Below are positions 57,041 through 64,000 of a stretch of DNA of 64,000 nucleotides, piece after piece. Below the pieces are notes generated by a model. It worked only from the letters and a program-made list of their open reading frames with translations, searched no databases and was not told where the DNA came from. Within the stretch, counting starts at the first letter, position 1. Every line of letters begins with the position of its first letter. The stretch is from Clostridia bacterium (GTDB lineage Bacteria > Bacillota > Clostridia > Lachnospirales > Lachnospiraceae). The stretch is from assembly GCA_910575245.1 (NCBI GenBank), contig CAJTEN010000010.1:1-64000 (forward strand), in the 5' to 3' direction. The translations under genes and the position numbers were made by a program.

Positions 57041-57920
57041 CTTCTTCACCTGCCCTTTCTCCGAAATAATGCAAAAATACGTCTTCCAGTGTTGTGCTCT
57101 CCAGAACCGCATCCGCCGATGGTTTGTCCTGCGACAGGATTCTCAGCTTCACGCAGCCCTGCGTTGTTTTTATATTGGAAACCTTATATACCCTTGTATA
57201 AGATGATACCTCTTCCCTCGAAACACTTACACTCCAGACTCTTTCCGGCATACTCTCCGCCAGTTCCTCTGTTGTACCGGATACACAGATCCTGCCATCT
57301 TTCATCAGAAAGATTTCATTGGCAATGTATTCGATGTCCGATACGATATGAGTCGACAGAAGCACCAGCCGCTTCTGTGCCAATTCGCTGATCAGATTCC
57401 GGAATCGGATCCGCTCATTCGGGTCAAGCCCTGCTGTCGGCTCGTCCAGAATCAATATTTCAGGGTCATTCAACATTGCCTGTGCGATTCCTGCCCGCCG
57501 TTTCATACCGCCGGATAACTTCTTCATTTTCTTGTTTTCCGCCTTGGTAAGCCCTACCTGCTTCAATAGCAATTCCACTCGCTTCTTCGCAGCAGCCGGC
57601 CTGATTCCTTTAATGGAGGCAATATACATAAGATAATCCCGGACCGTAAAGTCAGGATAATAACCGAAATCCTGCGGCAGATACCCCAGAATCCTGCGGT
57701 ACTCCCCGTCCATCCTGAAGATATCCTTCCCCTCCCAGGTGATGGAACCTTCCGTAGGCCTAAGCAGGGTACACAGCATACGCATTAAAGTAGTCTTTCC
57801 GGCGCCGTTTACACCAAGCAAGCCATAGACGCCTGTTGTCAGGGTACAGGATATCCCGTCTACCGCCGTCACATCCTGAAACCGTTTCGTTAAATTCTCC
57901 ATTTCCAATTTCATATTCAC
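57027..57920 (-). CDS. ABC transporter ATP-binding protein
   Basis: This 297-aa ATPase has Walker A GVNGAGKTT (about 36-44), the signature LSGGMKRR and Walker B ILILDEPTAGLDP, followed by a C-terminal extension of about 80 residues, as in DrrA/CcmA-type exporters. It starts with a GTG close to AGGAGG; an ATG two codons later is an equal candidate. The permease gene overlaps its end. Upstream lie a membrane protein and an ECF sigma factor gene in the same orientation. Confidence 0.95.
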   Translation of the reverse strand: MNMKLEMENLTKRFQDVTAVDGISCTLTTGVYGLLGVNGAGKTTLMRMLCTLLRPTEGSITWEGKDIFRMDGEYRRILGYLPQDFGYYPDFTVRDYLMYIASIKGIRPAAAKKRVELLLKQVGLTKAENKKMKKLSGGMKRRAGIAQAMLNDPEILILDEPTAGLDPNERIRFRNLISELAQKRLVLLSTHIVSDIEYIANEIFLMKDGRICVSGTTEELAESMPERVWSVSVSREEVSSYTRVYKVSNIKTTQGCVKLRILSQDKPSADAVLESTTLEDVFLHYFGERAGEEDDLL

Positions 57921-57961
57921 TTTTCCTCCTGGTCATTCTCTGTCATACCGTTTCAGCCCAC

Positions 57962-57988
57962 ATTTTGTCCGTCTTGTATAGACAAAAT
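57962..57988. promoter_or_regulatory. Inverted repeat before the ABC ATPase gene
   Basis: ATTTTGTC / GACAAAAT form perfect 8-bp arms with an 11-bp spacer, about 40 bp before the ATPase start. It could be an operator or a weak terminator of the upstream membrane-protein gene. Confidence 0.5.
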
Positions 57989-58082
57989 CACTCGCTCCGG
58001 TCCAGGCTTCATAATACTCTTTTCCCGGATCATGTAGTCCACTGCCGGGCCGCAAACCATGCGGTTCATGCAGCTTTCCGTT

Positions 58083-58829
58083 TTATTCCCATATCCTCCT
58101 CCAGCCTCTCTGTCCCCGCCAAATACAATACAGAAGATAAGAGCAGGAACCTGCCAGCACCATATACCAAACCGGTACCGCAACCGCTTCATACAGCTTC
58201 TCATTCAGCACGATCTGCAGCCAGATGCCTGACCAGAGTACACACAGGAACATAGAAAAGACTTCTATTCCCGGCCGTTTACTGTACAGCGTCCGGAAGC
58301 AGATACAGCAGGTCACCGTGAGCGGCAGCAGAAAATGAATCATAATCTCCTCCACCACCACCCGGCCGCTTTGGACAGCCGCCATACCGAAAGCAAATAA
58401 CATCAACGAGTCTACTATCGCAAACAATAACAATCTGGCGGAATAAACCTGCCGCAGCGAATAATATGCCGTTCCTTCCACTTCCGTTGCATTTGTGATC
58501 CGGTTCTTCCACAGCTCCGGCAAAAGAAGCAGGACAAATAACGGCGCTGAAATTCCCATCAGTTTCTGCGTGTAACCATTGCCCATTGCCGAGTATTTCA
58601 AAAGCATCCATAAGGCTCCCAGAAGAATTCCCTGTATCACCCACCAGCGCTTACGGATATACCCGGCCTGCTGATACAGGAATTCTGCTCCTGTCATCCA
58701 GTCCTCTGCCTCACCCTCATAAAATGCCGCTTTTGAAATCCGGATAGCCTGCTGCAGGTGCTCTGCGTTACAGGATTCTTTCTGTATTGTCTTTATTTGT
58801 TTTCTTAACTGCCTGTCAATCCGTTTCAT
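58083..58829 (-). CDS. Multi-pass membrane protein linked to an ECF sigma factor
   Basis: This 248-aa protein has a charged cytosolic N-terminus of about 70 residues, then six TM helices (about 80-245). The start at 58829 has GGAGG five bases upstream; ATGs 4 and 18 codons earlier are less likely. It follows the sigma-factor gene and could be its anti-sigma factor, since unusual multi-pass anti-sigma factors exist, but no zinc-finger or RsgI-type motif is seen. It could equally belong to the ABC exporter. Confidence 0.75.
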   Translation of the reverse strand: MKRIDRQLRKQIKTIQKESCNAEHLQQAIRISKAAFYEGEAEDWMTGAEFLYQQAGYIRKRWWVIQGILLGALWMLLKYSAMGNGYTQKLMGISAPLFVLLLLPELWKNRITNATEVEGTAYYSLRQVYSARLLLFAIVDSLMLFAFGMAAVQSGRVVVEEIMIHFLLPLTVTCCICFRTLYSKRPGIEVFSMFLCVLWSGIWLQIVLNEKLYEAVAVPVWYMVLAGSCSYLLYCIWRGQRGWRRIWE

Positions 58830-58985
58830 AGTAACCTCCATGCTTTCCACTTCAGATATTCTGTGTTCTGTGCTTTGCTCCACCCACCGGAAAAACCTCG
58901 CGGCATATCAATCGTGAATGGCAGCGTTTTCCTAACCGTTCGTTACGATTCACATCCTTCAGCCGCGCCGCCTTCGTCCTCTCTG

Positions 58986-59498
58986 TTATATATCTCCGCT
59001 TATATAAGCGGCCATCATTTCCCTGGCTCTCCGGATCCTGTATTTAACAAGGGGCAGTCCGATTCCCAGCATCACCGCAATATCCTTCTGCTTCTGCTCC
59101 TGCTGGAAATAAAGCACTGCCGTCTCCTTCAGTTCTTCCGGAAGCCGCTCGAATGCGATCTGCACGTCCATCCTGCTCTCCGGATCACCGGCATTCACGT
59201 CTTCCTGTTCCGGTATGTTCTCTATCACAATTTCCTTCTGTTTCCTGTGATAGTCACGACACACATTGGAGGCTATGGCATACAGATAATTCGCCGCTTT
59301 TCCATAATGCCGGTACTGCTTCAGCGTCCGGAAAAAATGCGCAAACGTCTCCTGTGTCATGTCCTCCGCATACCCGCGGTCCGAAACATGCACCTGACAA
59401 TACGCAAGAATCCGGGCATAATATCTGGTCACAAAAATCTCTACTGCCTCCTCGTCTCCCATGCGCATCTTCTTCACAAGTATATAATCCATATCCAT
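58986..59498 (-). CDS. ECF-type RNA polymerase sigma factor
   Basis: This 170-aa protein has region 2 (EIFVTRYYARILAYCQVHVSDRGYAEDMTQETFAHFF) and region 4 (FERLPEELKETAVLYFQQEQKQKDIAVMLGIGLPLVKYRIRRARE) of ECF sigma factors and lacks regions 1 and 3. It probably directs transcription of a small regulon, likely including the downstream membrane-protein and ABC genes. The start has GAGG at long spacing; an ATG two codons later is possible. A GTAACAG...CTGTTAC palindrome lies 22 bp upstream. Confidence 0.93.
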   Translation of the reverse strand: MDMDYILVKKMRMGDEEAVEIFVTRYYARILAYCQVHVSDRGYAEDMTQETFAHFFRTLKQYRHYGKAANYLYAIASNVCRDYHRKQKEIVIENIPEQEDVNAGDPESRMDVQIAFERLPEELKETAVLYFQQEQKQKDIAVMLGIGLPLVKYRIRRAREMMAAYISGDI

Positions 59499-59519
59499 TC
59501 TGGGATGACCTCACTCCAT

Positions 59520-59543
59520 GTAACAGCATACCATCACTGTTAC
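59520..59543. repeat. GTAACAG...CTGTTAC palindrome before the sigma-factor gene
   Basis: Perfect 7-bp inverted arms with a 10-bp spacer, followed by TAT so that GTTACTAT of the 33-bp element recurs. It is either a relic of the GTAAC/GTTAC element family or an operator of the sigma-factor gene. No flanking direct repeat was found. Confidence 0.55.
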
Positions 59544-59566
59544 TATTTACTAAAAGCGCTTTATAC

Positions 59567-59618
59567 TTGCACCTCCATGTCTTTCCCGACACAAATTCTC
59601 TTGAAAAGTACGGTGCAA
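59567..59618. repeat. 52-bp TTGCACC...GGTGCAA repeat, copy 2
   Basis: This copy has the same 7-bp inverted ends and nearly the same interior as 42835-42887. It lies in the divergent space between the sigma-factor gene and the Bce-type regulator gene. No target duplication was evident. The remainder of 59499-59841 holds no gene. Confidence 0.72.
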
Positions 59619-59756
59619 TTATCGCCTTAAAGCGATTCTTCAAGAGATTACTTAAATTCTCTTAGGCGGCGTCCTTTGAAGCCTTGGAAAATCTTCATCT
59701 CTTATTATAAATAACGATGGGAATCTGTAAAAAGATAGTTTCGCCGGGAAATATAT

Positions 59757-59785
59757 TTGATTTTAGTTTGGCAAAATGGTATACC
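59757..59785 (+). promoter_or_regulatory. Promoter of the Bce-type two-component genes
   Basis: TTGATT (59757-59762), a 17-bp spacer and TATACC (59780-59785) lie about 55 bp before the response-regulator start codon. Confidence 0.65.
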
Positions 59786-59841
59786 TATGACATATGAAAG
59801 TTTTATCAGTCCGGAAGGACAGATGCAGACGGAGGTTTGTT

Positions 59842-60507
59842 ATGCAGAAGATCATGATTATCGAAGACGATCAGTTTATTCGGGATGAACTGGCGCTCTT
59901 ACTGGAAAACGAAGGCTATCTGGCCGTCCCGGTCACCGATTATACAGATGTGATAAAACAAATCCGGGTCCATAAACCTGACCTTGTTCTTCTCGACTTA
60001 GGGCTTCCGGGCCGGGACGGGCTGGCACTTTGCGCGCAGATCCGAAAAAGCTCCACACTTCCTGTCATCATCGTCACCAGCAGGGATTCCTCAGCAGACG
60101 AATTCCGGGGCCTGAGCCTTGGCAGTGATGACTATATCACCAAGCCCTACGACGTACCCGTTCTGTTAGCCAGGCTGAAAGCAGTCCTTCGCCGGAGCGC
60201 CGGAGTACCGGAAACCGATACGATCGAAGCACATGGCCTTACCTTAAGTCTGACGAAGGGCACTGTTTCGCTGGATGGATGCACGATGGAACTTACCCGC
60301 AACGAACTGAAGATTCTGGCACATCTGATGACCCATGCGGGAGAGATCGTCTCCCGTGCCGATCTGATCGATGTATTGTGGGAGAACCAAATCTATATCG
60401 ATGACAACACGCTCAGTGTAAACATTACCCGACTGCGCACGAAACTGAGCGGGCTGGGCATGCCGGAATGTATCCGTACAAGACGGGGAATGGGGTATCA
60501 ATTATGA
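59842..60507 (+). CDS. BceR-type response regulator
   Basis: This 221-aa OmpR-family regulator has a receiver domain (MIIEDDQFIRDEL; phospho-acceptor Asp in VLLDLGLPGRDG; Lys in YITKPYD) and a winged-helix DNA-binding domain ending CIRTRRGMGYQL. The ATG at 59842 has GGAGG six bases upstream; the longer frame is not supported. Its stop overlaps the kinase start (ATGA). With the adjacent BceS-like kinase and BceAB-like transporter it forms a peptide-antibiotic sensing module, and a BceR-type box lies before the transporter genes. Confidence 0.94.
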   Translation: MQKIMIIEDDQFIRDELALLLENEGYLAVPVTDYTDVIKQIRVHKPDLVLLDLGLPGRDGLALCAQIRKSSTLPVIIVTSRDSSADEFRGLSLGSDDYITKPYDVPVLLARLKAVLRRSAGVPETDTIEAHGLTLSLTKGTVSLDGCTMELTRNELKILAHLMTHAGEIVSRADLIDVLWENQIYIDDNTLSVNITRLRTKLSGLGMPECIRTRRGMGYQL

Positions 60508-61646
60508 CAATACGTGAATTTCTGTCTGACCGCCTGGGAAAAATGATTTTGCAGCTTTGTGCTGCAACTGCGGCAGTGGTTTTTCTGCTGGCAACCGGTA
60601 CCTCTCCTGGTGTGATCATAATCCTGCTTCTCTTCTTTCTTCTTATTTGTATGGTCACCCAGATATCGGATTATCTGAGCTGCCGCATCAGACTGTCCGA
60701 ACTGTATGCCATTATGCAGGGGCTGGACCGGAAATACCTGTTTACCGAATGTGCACCGCCGCCCCGCACTGTTTACGAACAGAAGCTTTTTGCTCTGATG
60801 CGCACTTCCGGAAGGGCAATGATCACTGCTGTCTCCGATGCGCAGGCATCCGTCCGGGACTACCGGGATTATATCGAAAGCTGGGTTCATGAGGTCAAGA
60901 CACCCATTACTGCTGCAAGGCTGGCCTGCCGCCGTATGCATCATGAAGACCGTCGTAAATTCCTGGCGGAACTGGCACGGATCGAGGCTCACGTAGAACG
61001 GGCTCTCTACTATGCGAGAGCGGAAAGTCCGGAACAGGACTGTATCATCCGTCAGGCCAGTCTGTCCGACATTGTGTCACAGGCCATCGGAACTCACAGA
61101 ACCCTGCTCCTTCAAAACGGCATGAAGATACAGACCGGGAATCTGGACTTTACAGTCTACACCGATACCAAATGGGCGGTGTTTATCCTTGGCCAATTAT
61201 TACAGAATGCAGCCAGATATCACAGGCTCCCCTCATGCCGGACACAGGCTCCTCCAATCATAAAATCATTTACCATAAAAAGAATGCACACATACAACCA
61301 GCCCGTACATTCCGTGCAGAGACAGCGCGGGAAATATATTGCGCAAATCAAAGACTCGAAATCCCTGCGCAGAAATCCGCCGGCCATCACATTATGCGCC
61401 CATCCCCTTGGCAGACAGGTTCAGTTGGCCGTCTCGGATAACGGAATCGGAATTCCGGCTCATGAACTGCCCCGTGTATTCGACAGAGGATTTACCGGAA
61501 GCAACGGCCGTCTGCGGGGAGGCTCCACCGGTATGGGGCTTTATCTGTGCCGCAAGCTGGCAGATGCACTGGAAATTGATATGCACATCTCTTCCAAAGA
61601 ACAGAAAGGGACTGTTGTGACTCTCATTTTTCCGGCGAAACAGTAA
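60504..61646 (+). CDS. BceS-type intramembrane-sensing histidine kinase
   Basis: This 380-aa kinase has two closely spaced TM helices (about 15-32 and 36-54) with almost no extracellular loop, typical of intramembrane-sensing kinases that are triggered through their BceAB transporter. The H-box is ESWVHEVKTPITA (His129), the N-box Asn is at 235 and the G1 box is SDNGIG (311-316). About 55 residues (around 242-298) between the N and G1 boxes are basic, low-complexity and unlike other kinases, which may affect the ATP lid. The stop codon TAA lies in a GTAAC repeat end. Confidence 0.92.
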   Translation: MTIREFLSDRLGKMILQLCAATAAVVFLLATGTSPGVIIILLLFFLLICMVTQISDYLSCRIRLSELYAIMQGLDRKYLFTECAPPPRTVYEQKLFALMRTSGRAMITAVSDAQASVRDYRDYIESWVHEVKTPITAARLACRRMHHEDRRKFLAELARIEAHVERALYYARAESPEQDCIIRQASLSDIVSQAIGTHRTLLLQNGMKIQTGNLDFTVYTDTKWAVFILGQLLQNAARYHRLPSCRTQAPPIIKSFTIKRMHTYNQPVHSVQRQRGKYIAQIKDSKSLRRNPPAITLCAHPLGRQVQLAVSDNGIGIPAHELPRVFDRGFTGSNGRLRGGSTGMGLYLCRKLADALEIDMHISSKEQKGTVVTLIFPAKQ

Positions 61647-61673
61647 CGGTCCAGCCTTCGGCTTCCCTGTTAC
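61643..61673. repeat. 31-bp GTAAC...GTTAC palindrome on the kinase stop codon
   Basis: It starts GTAACGG and ends CCTGTTAC, with an inner AGCC/GGCT hairpin, and closely matches the first 32 nt of the 159-bp element at 13224. The TAA stop of the kinase gene lies in its first bases. It may also act as a terminator hairpin before the transporter genes, though no T-run follows. Confidence 0.65.
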
Positions 61674-61958
61674 TAAAACCTTACAAAATTGTAAGATAAA
61701 CCGATACAAAATCGATACCTCCGCTCTTCCTATTCCTATATACTGAATCCATCGATGCTGTTCACAGTCTGTCACGCTCCTAAGTTTACTTCCCGGGATT
61801 TCTTTTCCGGCCAGGATCCCTTAAGACATCACCTTCAACCCGGACGGATGCACAGACAGTCTCTGCACAGCAGCGCTGCATCAATTCAGAATCAGTCTGC
61901 AGACAAAACCGCTCCATCCGGTCCGTCATTGCTCTGCAGATCCGACAGGAGGTAACAC
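61674..61958 (+). promoter_or_regulatory. BceR-type box and promoter region of the transporter genes
   Basis: A perfect 7-bp palindrome CTTACAA-AA-TTGTAAG, containing TTACA-N4-TGTAA (61681-61694), matches the TnACA-N4-TGTAA box known for BceR of Bacillus. TATACT lies at 61739-61744 with no good -35, as in activator-dependent promoters. The rest of this 285-bp stretch up to the ATPase gene shows no gene. Confidence 0.8.
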
Positions 61959-62717
61959 ATGCTACAAGTAGAAAACATTGAGAAATATTACGGTAACGGC
62001 GCTAATGTGACCAAAGCCCTGGACAGGGTCAGCTTCTGCGTGGAGGACGGTGAATTCATTGCCATTATGGGCGCATCCGGCAGCGGCAAAACGACACTGC
62101 TCAACTGCATCTCCACCATTGACACAATCAGTGCAGGGAAGATTTGTCTGGACGGCACTGACATCTCCGACCTTTCTTCTGCCAGTCTGGCCCGTTTCCG
62201 GCGGGAGAAGCTGGGTTTCGTGTTTCAGGATTTCAATCTGCTCGATACCCTGACCATAGAGGAAAATATCGGTCTGGCGCTCTCTCTGACCCACACGGAA
62301 CCTGCGTCCGTACAGCGCAGGGTACAGGATACGGCACAGAAACTGGGAATCACCGATATCCTGCCCAAATTCCCTTATCAGGTATCCGGCGGACAGAAAC
62401 AGCGTGCTGCCTGTGCCCGTGCCATGGTAGCAGGCCAATCCCTGCTCTTGGCCGATGAGCCCACCGGCGCCCTGGATTCCAGAGCATCCAAAAATCTGCT
62501 GGAGATCATGACGCAAATGAATCAGGCCATGCACGCTACCATCCTCATGGTCACCCATGATGCCTACAGCGCCTGTTATGCGTCCCGCATATTATTCCTG
62601 AAAGACGGCCGTCTGTTCAATGAGCTGATTCGCGGCGATCGGAACCGCTCTGTGTTCTATCATGAGATCCTGGACATTCTTGCTTTGTTGGGAGGTGATA
62701 TCAGTGACGTTATCTAA
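61959..62717 (+). CDS. BceA-type ABC transporter ATP-binding protein
   Basis: This 252-aa ATPase of the MacB/LolD-like group has Walker A GASGSGKTT (about 35-43), the Q-loop FQDFNLLDTL, signature VSGGQKQR and Walker B LLLADEPTGALDS. It pairs with the large permease whose gene overlaps its end by 14 bp. BceAB-type transporters remove peptide antibiotics from their lipid targets and also act as sensors for the BceS kinase. GGAGG precedes the ATG. Confidence 0.96.
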   Translation: MLQVENIEKYYGNGANVTKALDRVSFCVEDGEFIAIMGASGSGKTTLLNCISTIDTISAGKICLDGTDISDLSSASLARFRREKLGFVFQDFNLLDTLTIEENIGLALSLTHTEPASVQRRVQDTAQKLGITDILPKFPYQVSGGQKQRAACARAMVAGQSLLLADEPTGALDSRASKNLLEIMTQMNQAMHATILMVTHDAYSACYASRILFLKDGRLFNELIRGDRNRSVFYHEILDILALLGGDISDVI

Positions 62718-64000
62718 ACTCTCCCTGCGCAATGCCAGACGGCAGACCGGTGATTATCTGGTCTATTTCGTTACAATTATTATGGTAGCTGCCCTGCTTT
62801 ATGCCTTCAACGGCCTGATCTTCTCTCCGGAGATTCAGGAATTGTCCCATATGATGAAAACGCTTCCCATTACGATCGCTCTGGCGAGCATCGTGGTTGT
62901 CTGCATCATAGGCTGGCTGGTACAATACACCACAGGCTTCATGTTCACGAAACGCAGCCGTGAATTCGGAACCTATATCCTGATCGGGCTGGAAACCAGG
63001 CAGGTAGCACGGCTTTTCTTTCTGGAAAATATGATCGTGGGCGCTTTGGCCCTGCTCCTTGGAATCCTGTCGGGCAATCTGGTCTTTCAGGTACTGCGCG
63101 CTATCCTGCTGACATTGTTCGGTATCACCTACACCTTTACTTTCACGTTTTCCTTAAAAGCAGTGGGACTGACGCTGTTCTATTTTGCATGCATCTATCT
63201 GTTGGCACAGTTTAGAAGCCGCAGAAAGATCCGCTCTATGAAAATATATGACCTGATCTACTATGACCGGATCAACGAGAACGCCGCCATTCCCAGGAGC
63301 GGCAGACGTAAGAAGATTTTCTCCGTCTCCATCGTTTTCGGTGTGGCCGGAACACTCCTGCTGCTTACAAGAATCCTGCCTGCCGGTATCCTTGGAACCG
63401 TCTGCATCATCATATTCCTCTACGGATTCTTCTTAAGCTTCTCCTCCGGCGTCCCGGCCTGGTTTGATAAGCGTCCCGGACGTAAATATCAGGGACAGAC
63501 TCTGCTGGTCTTCCGTACGCTGTCCGCCAAACTGAATACCATGGGAATCGTCATGGCGACAATCTCACTGCTATTTACCGCCGTGCTGATCTCTCAGGGA
63601 ACAGGCCTGATCTTCGGAGCAATCTTCGAAAGCCGCCAGACAGCGGAGAGCTGTTATGATATTTTCATCGGCACGGATACCCCTGACCGGGACTGCAGTG
63701 ATTACATTGATTATGTAGAATCTTCCGTCCCTGTCGTATCCGCTCTTTCCTACAGTATCTATCAAGGGCCGGATTCACATATAACCGACTACCTGGAAGA
63801 AAACACCGATTATTACCCCTGTTATTCCTACGATACATGGATGAGATTCAGCGATTATGCCGCACTGCGCTCCATGCTGGGGTATCCCGAGGTCACCCTG
63901 GATCCCGGAAAATATCTGATCCACTGTGTTCCTTATCAAAAGCCCACCATTGCCGCCTGTGCACAGCCGATAGAAGTCAATGGCCTGGTGCTGCATTCAG
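62704..64000 (+). CDS. BceB-type ABC transporter permease (partial, runs off the right edge)
   Basis: The first 432 codons are present. The GTG start at 62704 has GGGAGG eight bases upstream and overlaps the ATPase gene. TM helices are seen at about 20-40, 55-80 and 105-130, with further ones following. The FMFTKRSREFGTYILIGLE segment is typical of BceB/YtrF-like FtsX-domain permeases. The start of a large extracellular domain (from about residue 320) is reached, which in this family binds the peptide ligand. The gene is cut by the window end. Confidence 0.95.
   Translation, partial: MTLSKLSLRNARRQTGDYLVYFVTIIMVAALLYAFNGLIFSPEIQELSHMMKTLPITIALASIVVVCIIGWLVQYTTGFMFTKRSREFGTYILIGLETRQVARLFFLENMIVGALALLLGILSGNLVFQVLRAILLTLFGITYTFTFTFSLKAVGLTLFYFACIYLLAQFRSRRKIRSMKIYDLIYYDRINENAAIPRSGRRKKIFSVSIVFGVAGTLLLLTRILPAGILGTVCIIIFLYGFFLSFSSGVPAWFDKRPGRKYQGQTLLVFRTLSAKLNTMGIVMATISLLFTAVLISQGTGLIFGAIFESRQTAESCYDIFIGTDTPDRDCSDYIDYVESSVPVVSALSYSIYQGPDSHITDYLEENTDYYPCYSYDTWMRFSDYAALRSMLGYPEVTLDPGKYLIHCVPYQKPTIAACAQPIEVNGLVLHS

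Noticed and set aside
55805..57391. 528-codon plus-strand frame opposite the ABC exporter genes
   Set aside because: It is a shadow frame; both minus-strand genes have clear motifs and ribosome sites.

Overview
This window looks like chromosome from a spore-forming, Gram-positive member of the Lachnospiraceae (Clostridia). The evidence is the partial 16S rRNA gene at the left edge, consensus sigma-A promoters, strong GGAGG ribosome sites, a CIRCE element before groESL, a secG-rnr-smpB-ssrA cluster, spoIIM, YesM/YesN and Bce-type systems, and family-1 sugar transport genes. Most genes lie on the minus strand. I see no prophage, no complete insertion sequence and no CRISPR array.

Layout. 1-816: 5' end of a 16S gene (minus), its promoter, and a 103-bp palindromic element. 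812-9496: an RND efflux pump with its TetR regulator, a lipoprotein, and a three-gene operon of a one-TM protein, a response regulator and a sensor kinase. 9624-13194: a small palindromic mobile repeat and the secG-rnr-smpB-ssrA protein-export and ribosome-rescue cluster. 13224-17942: a TraX-like protein followed by a VWA/degenerate metallopeptidase - MoxR ATPase - leucine-rich-repeat operon, ended by a 159-bp mobile element. 18049-23484: MBL hydrolase, RelA/SpoT, groEL and groES. 23784-28993: a degenerate GGDEF protein, tcdA, and the glycolytic genes gap, pgk and tpiA. 29383-30342: a second copy of the 103-bp element and a PHP phosphatase. 30396-40402: a xylo-oligosaccharide locus with a GH120 beta-xylosidase, a sugar ABC importer and a YesMN-type two-component system. 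40761-49611: small unknown proteins, mnmA, a SpoVB-like flippase, DAHP synthase, a XerD-like recombinase, spoIIM, a Nudix hydrolase and an aminotransferase. 49859-53448: rny, recX and LexA-controlled recA. 53689-64000: a BlaI/M56 regulatory pair, an ECF sigma factor with a membrane partner and an ABC exporter, and a BceRS-BceAB-type peptide sensing and detoxification module that runs off the right edge.

How the genes work together. The strongest functional unit is the xylan side-chain module: kinase and AraC-type regulator, binding protein, two permeases, and an intracellular beta-xylosidase. The Bce module has a recognisable BceR-type box before its transporter genes. The MoxR-VWA-LRR operon is the least understood unit.

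The most unusual signal in the DNA is a set of small palindromic elements. A 33-bp and a 159-bp element share GTAAC/GTTAC ends and are each flanked by an 8-bp direct repeat. A 103-bp element is present twice with TA-type ends. Several copies lie exactly on stop codons, so they supply a new stop codon without changing the protein. Start positions were chosen by ribosome-site spacing, and alternatives are stated where they matter.
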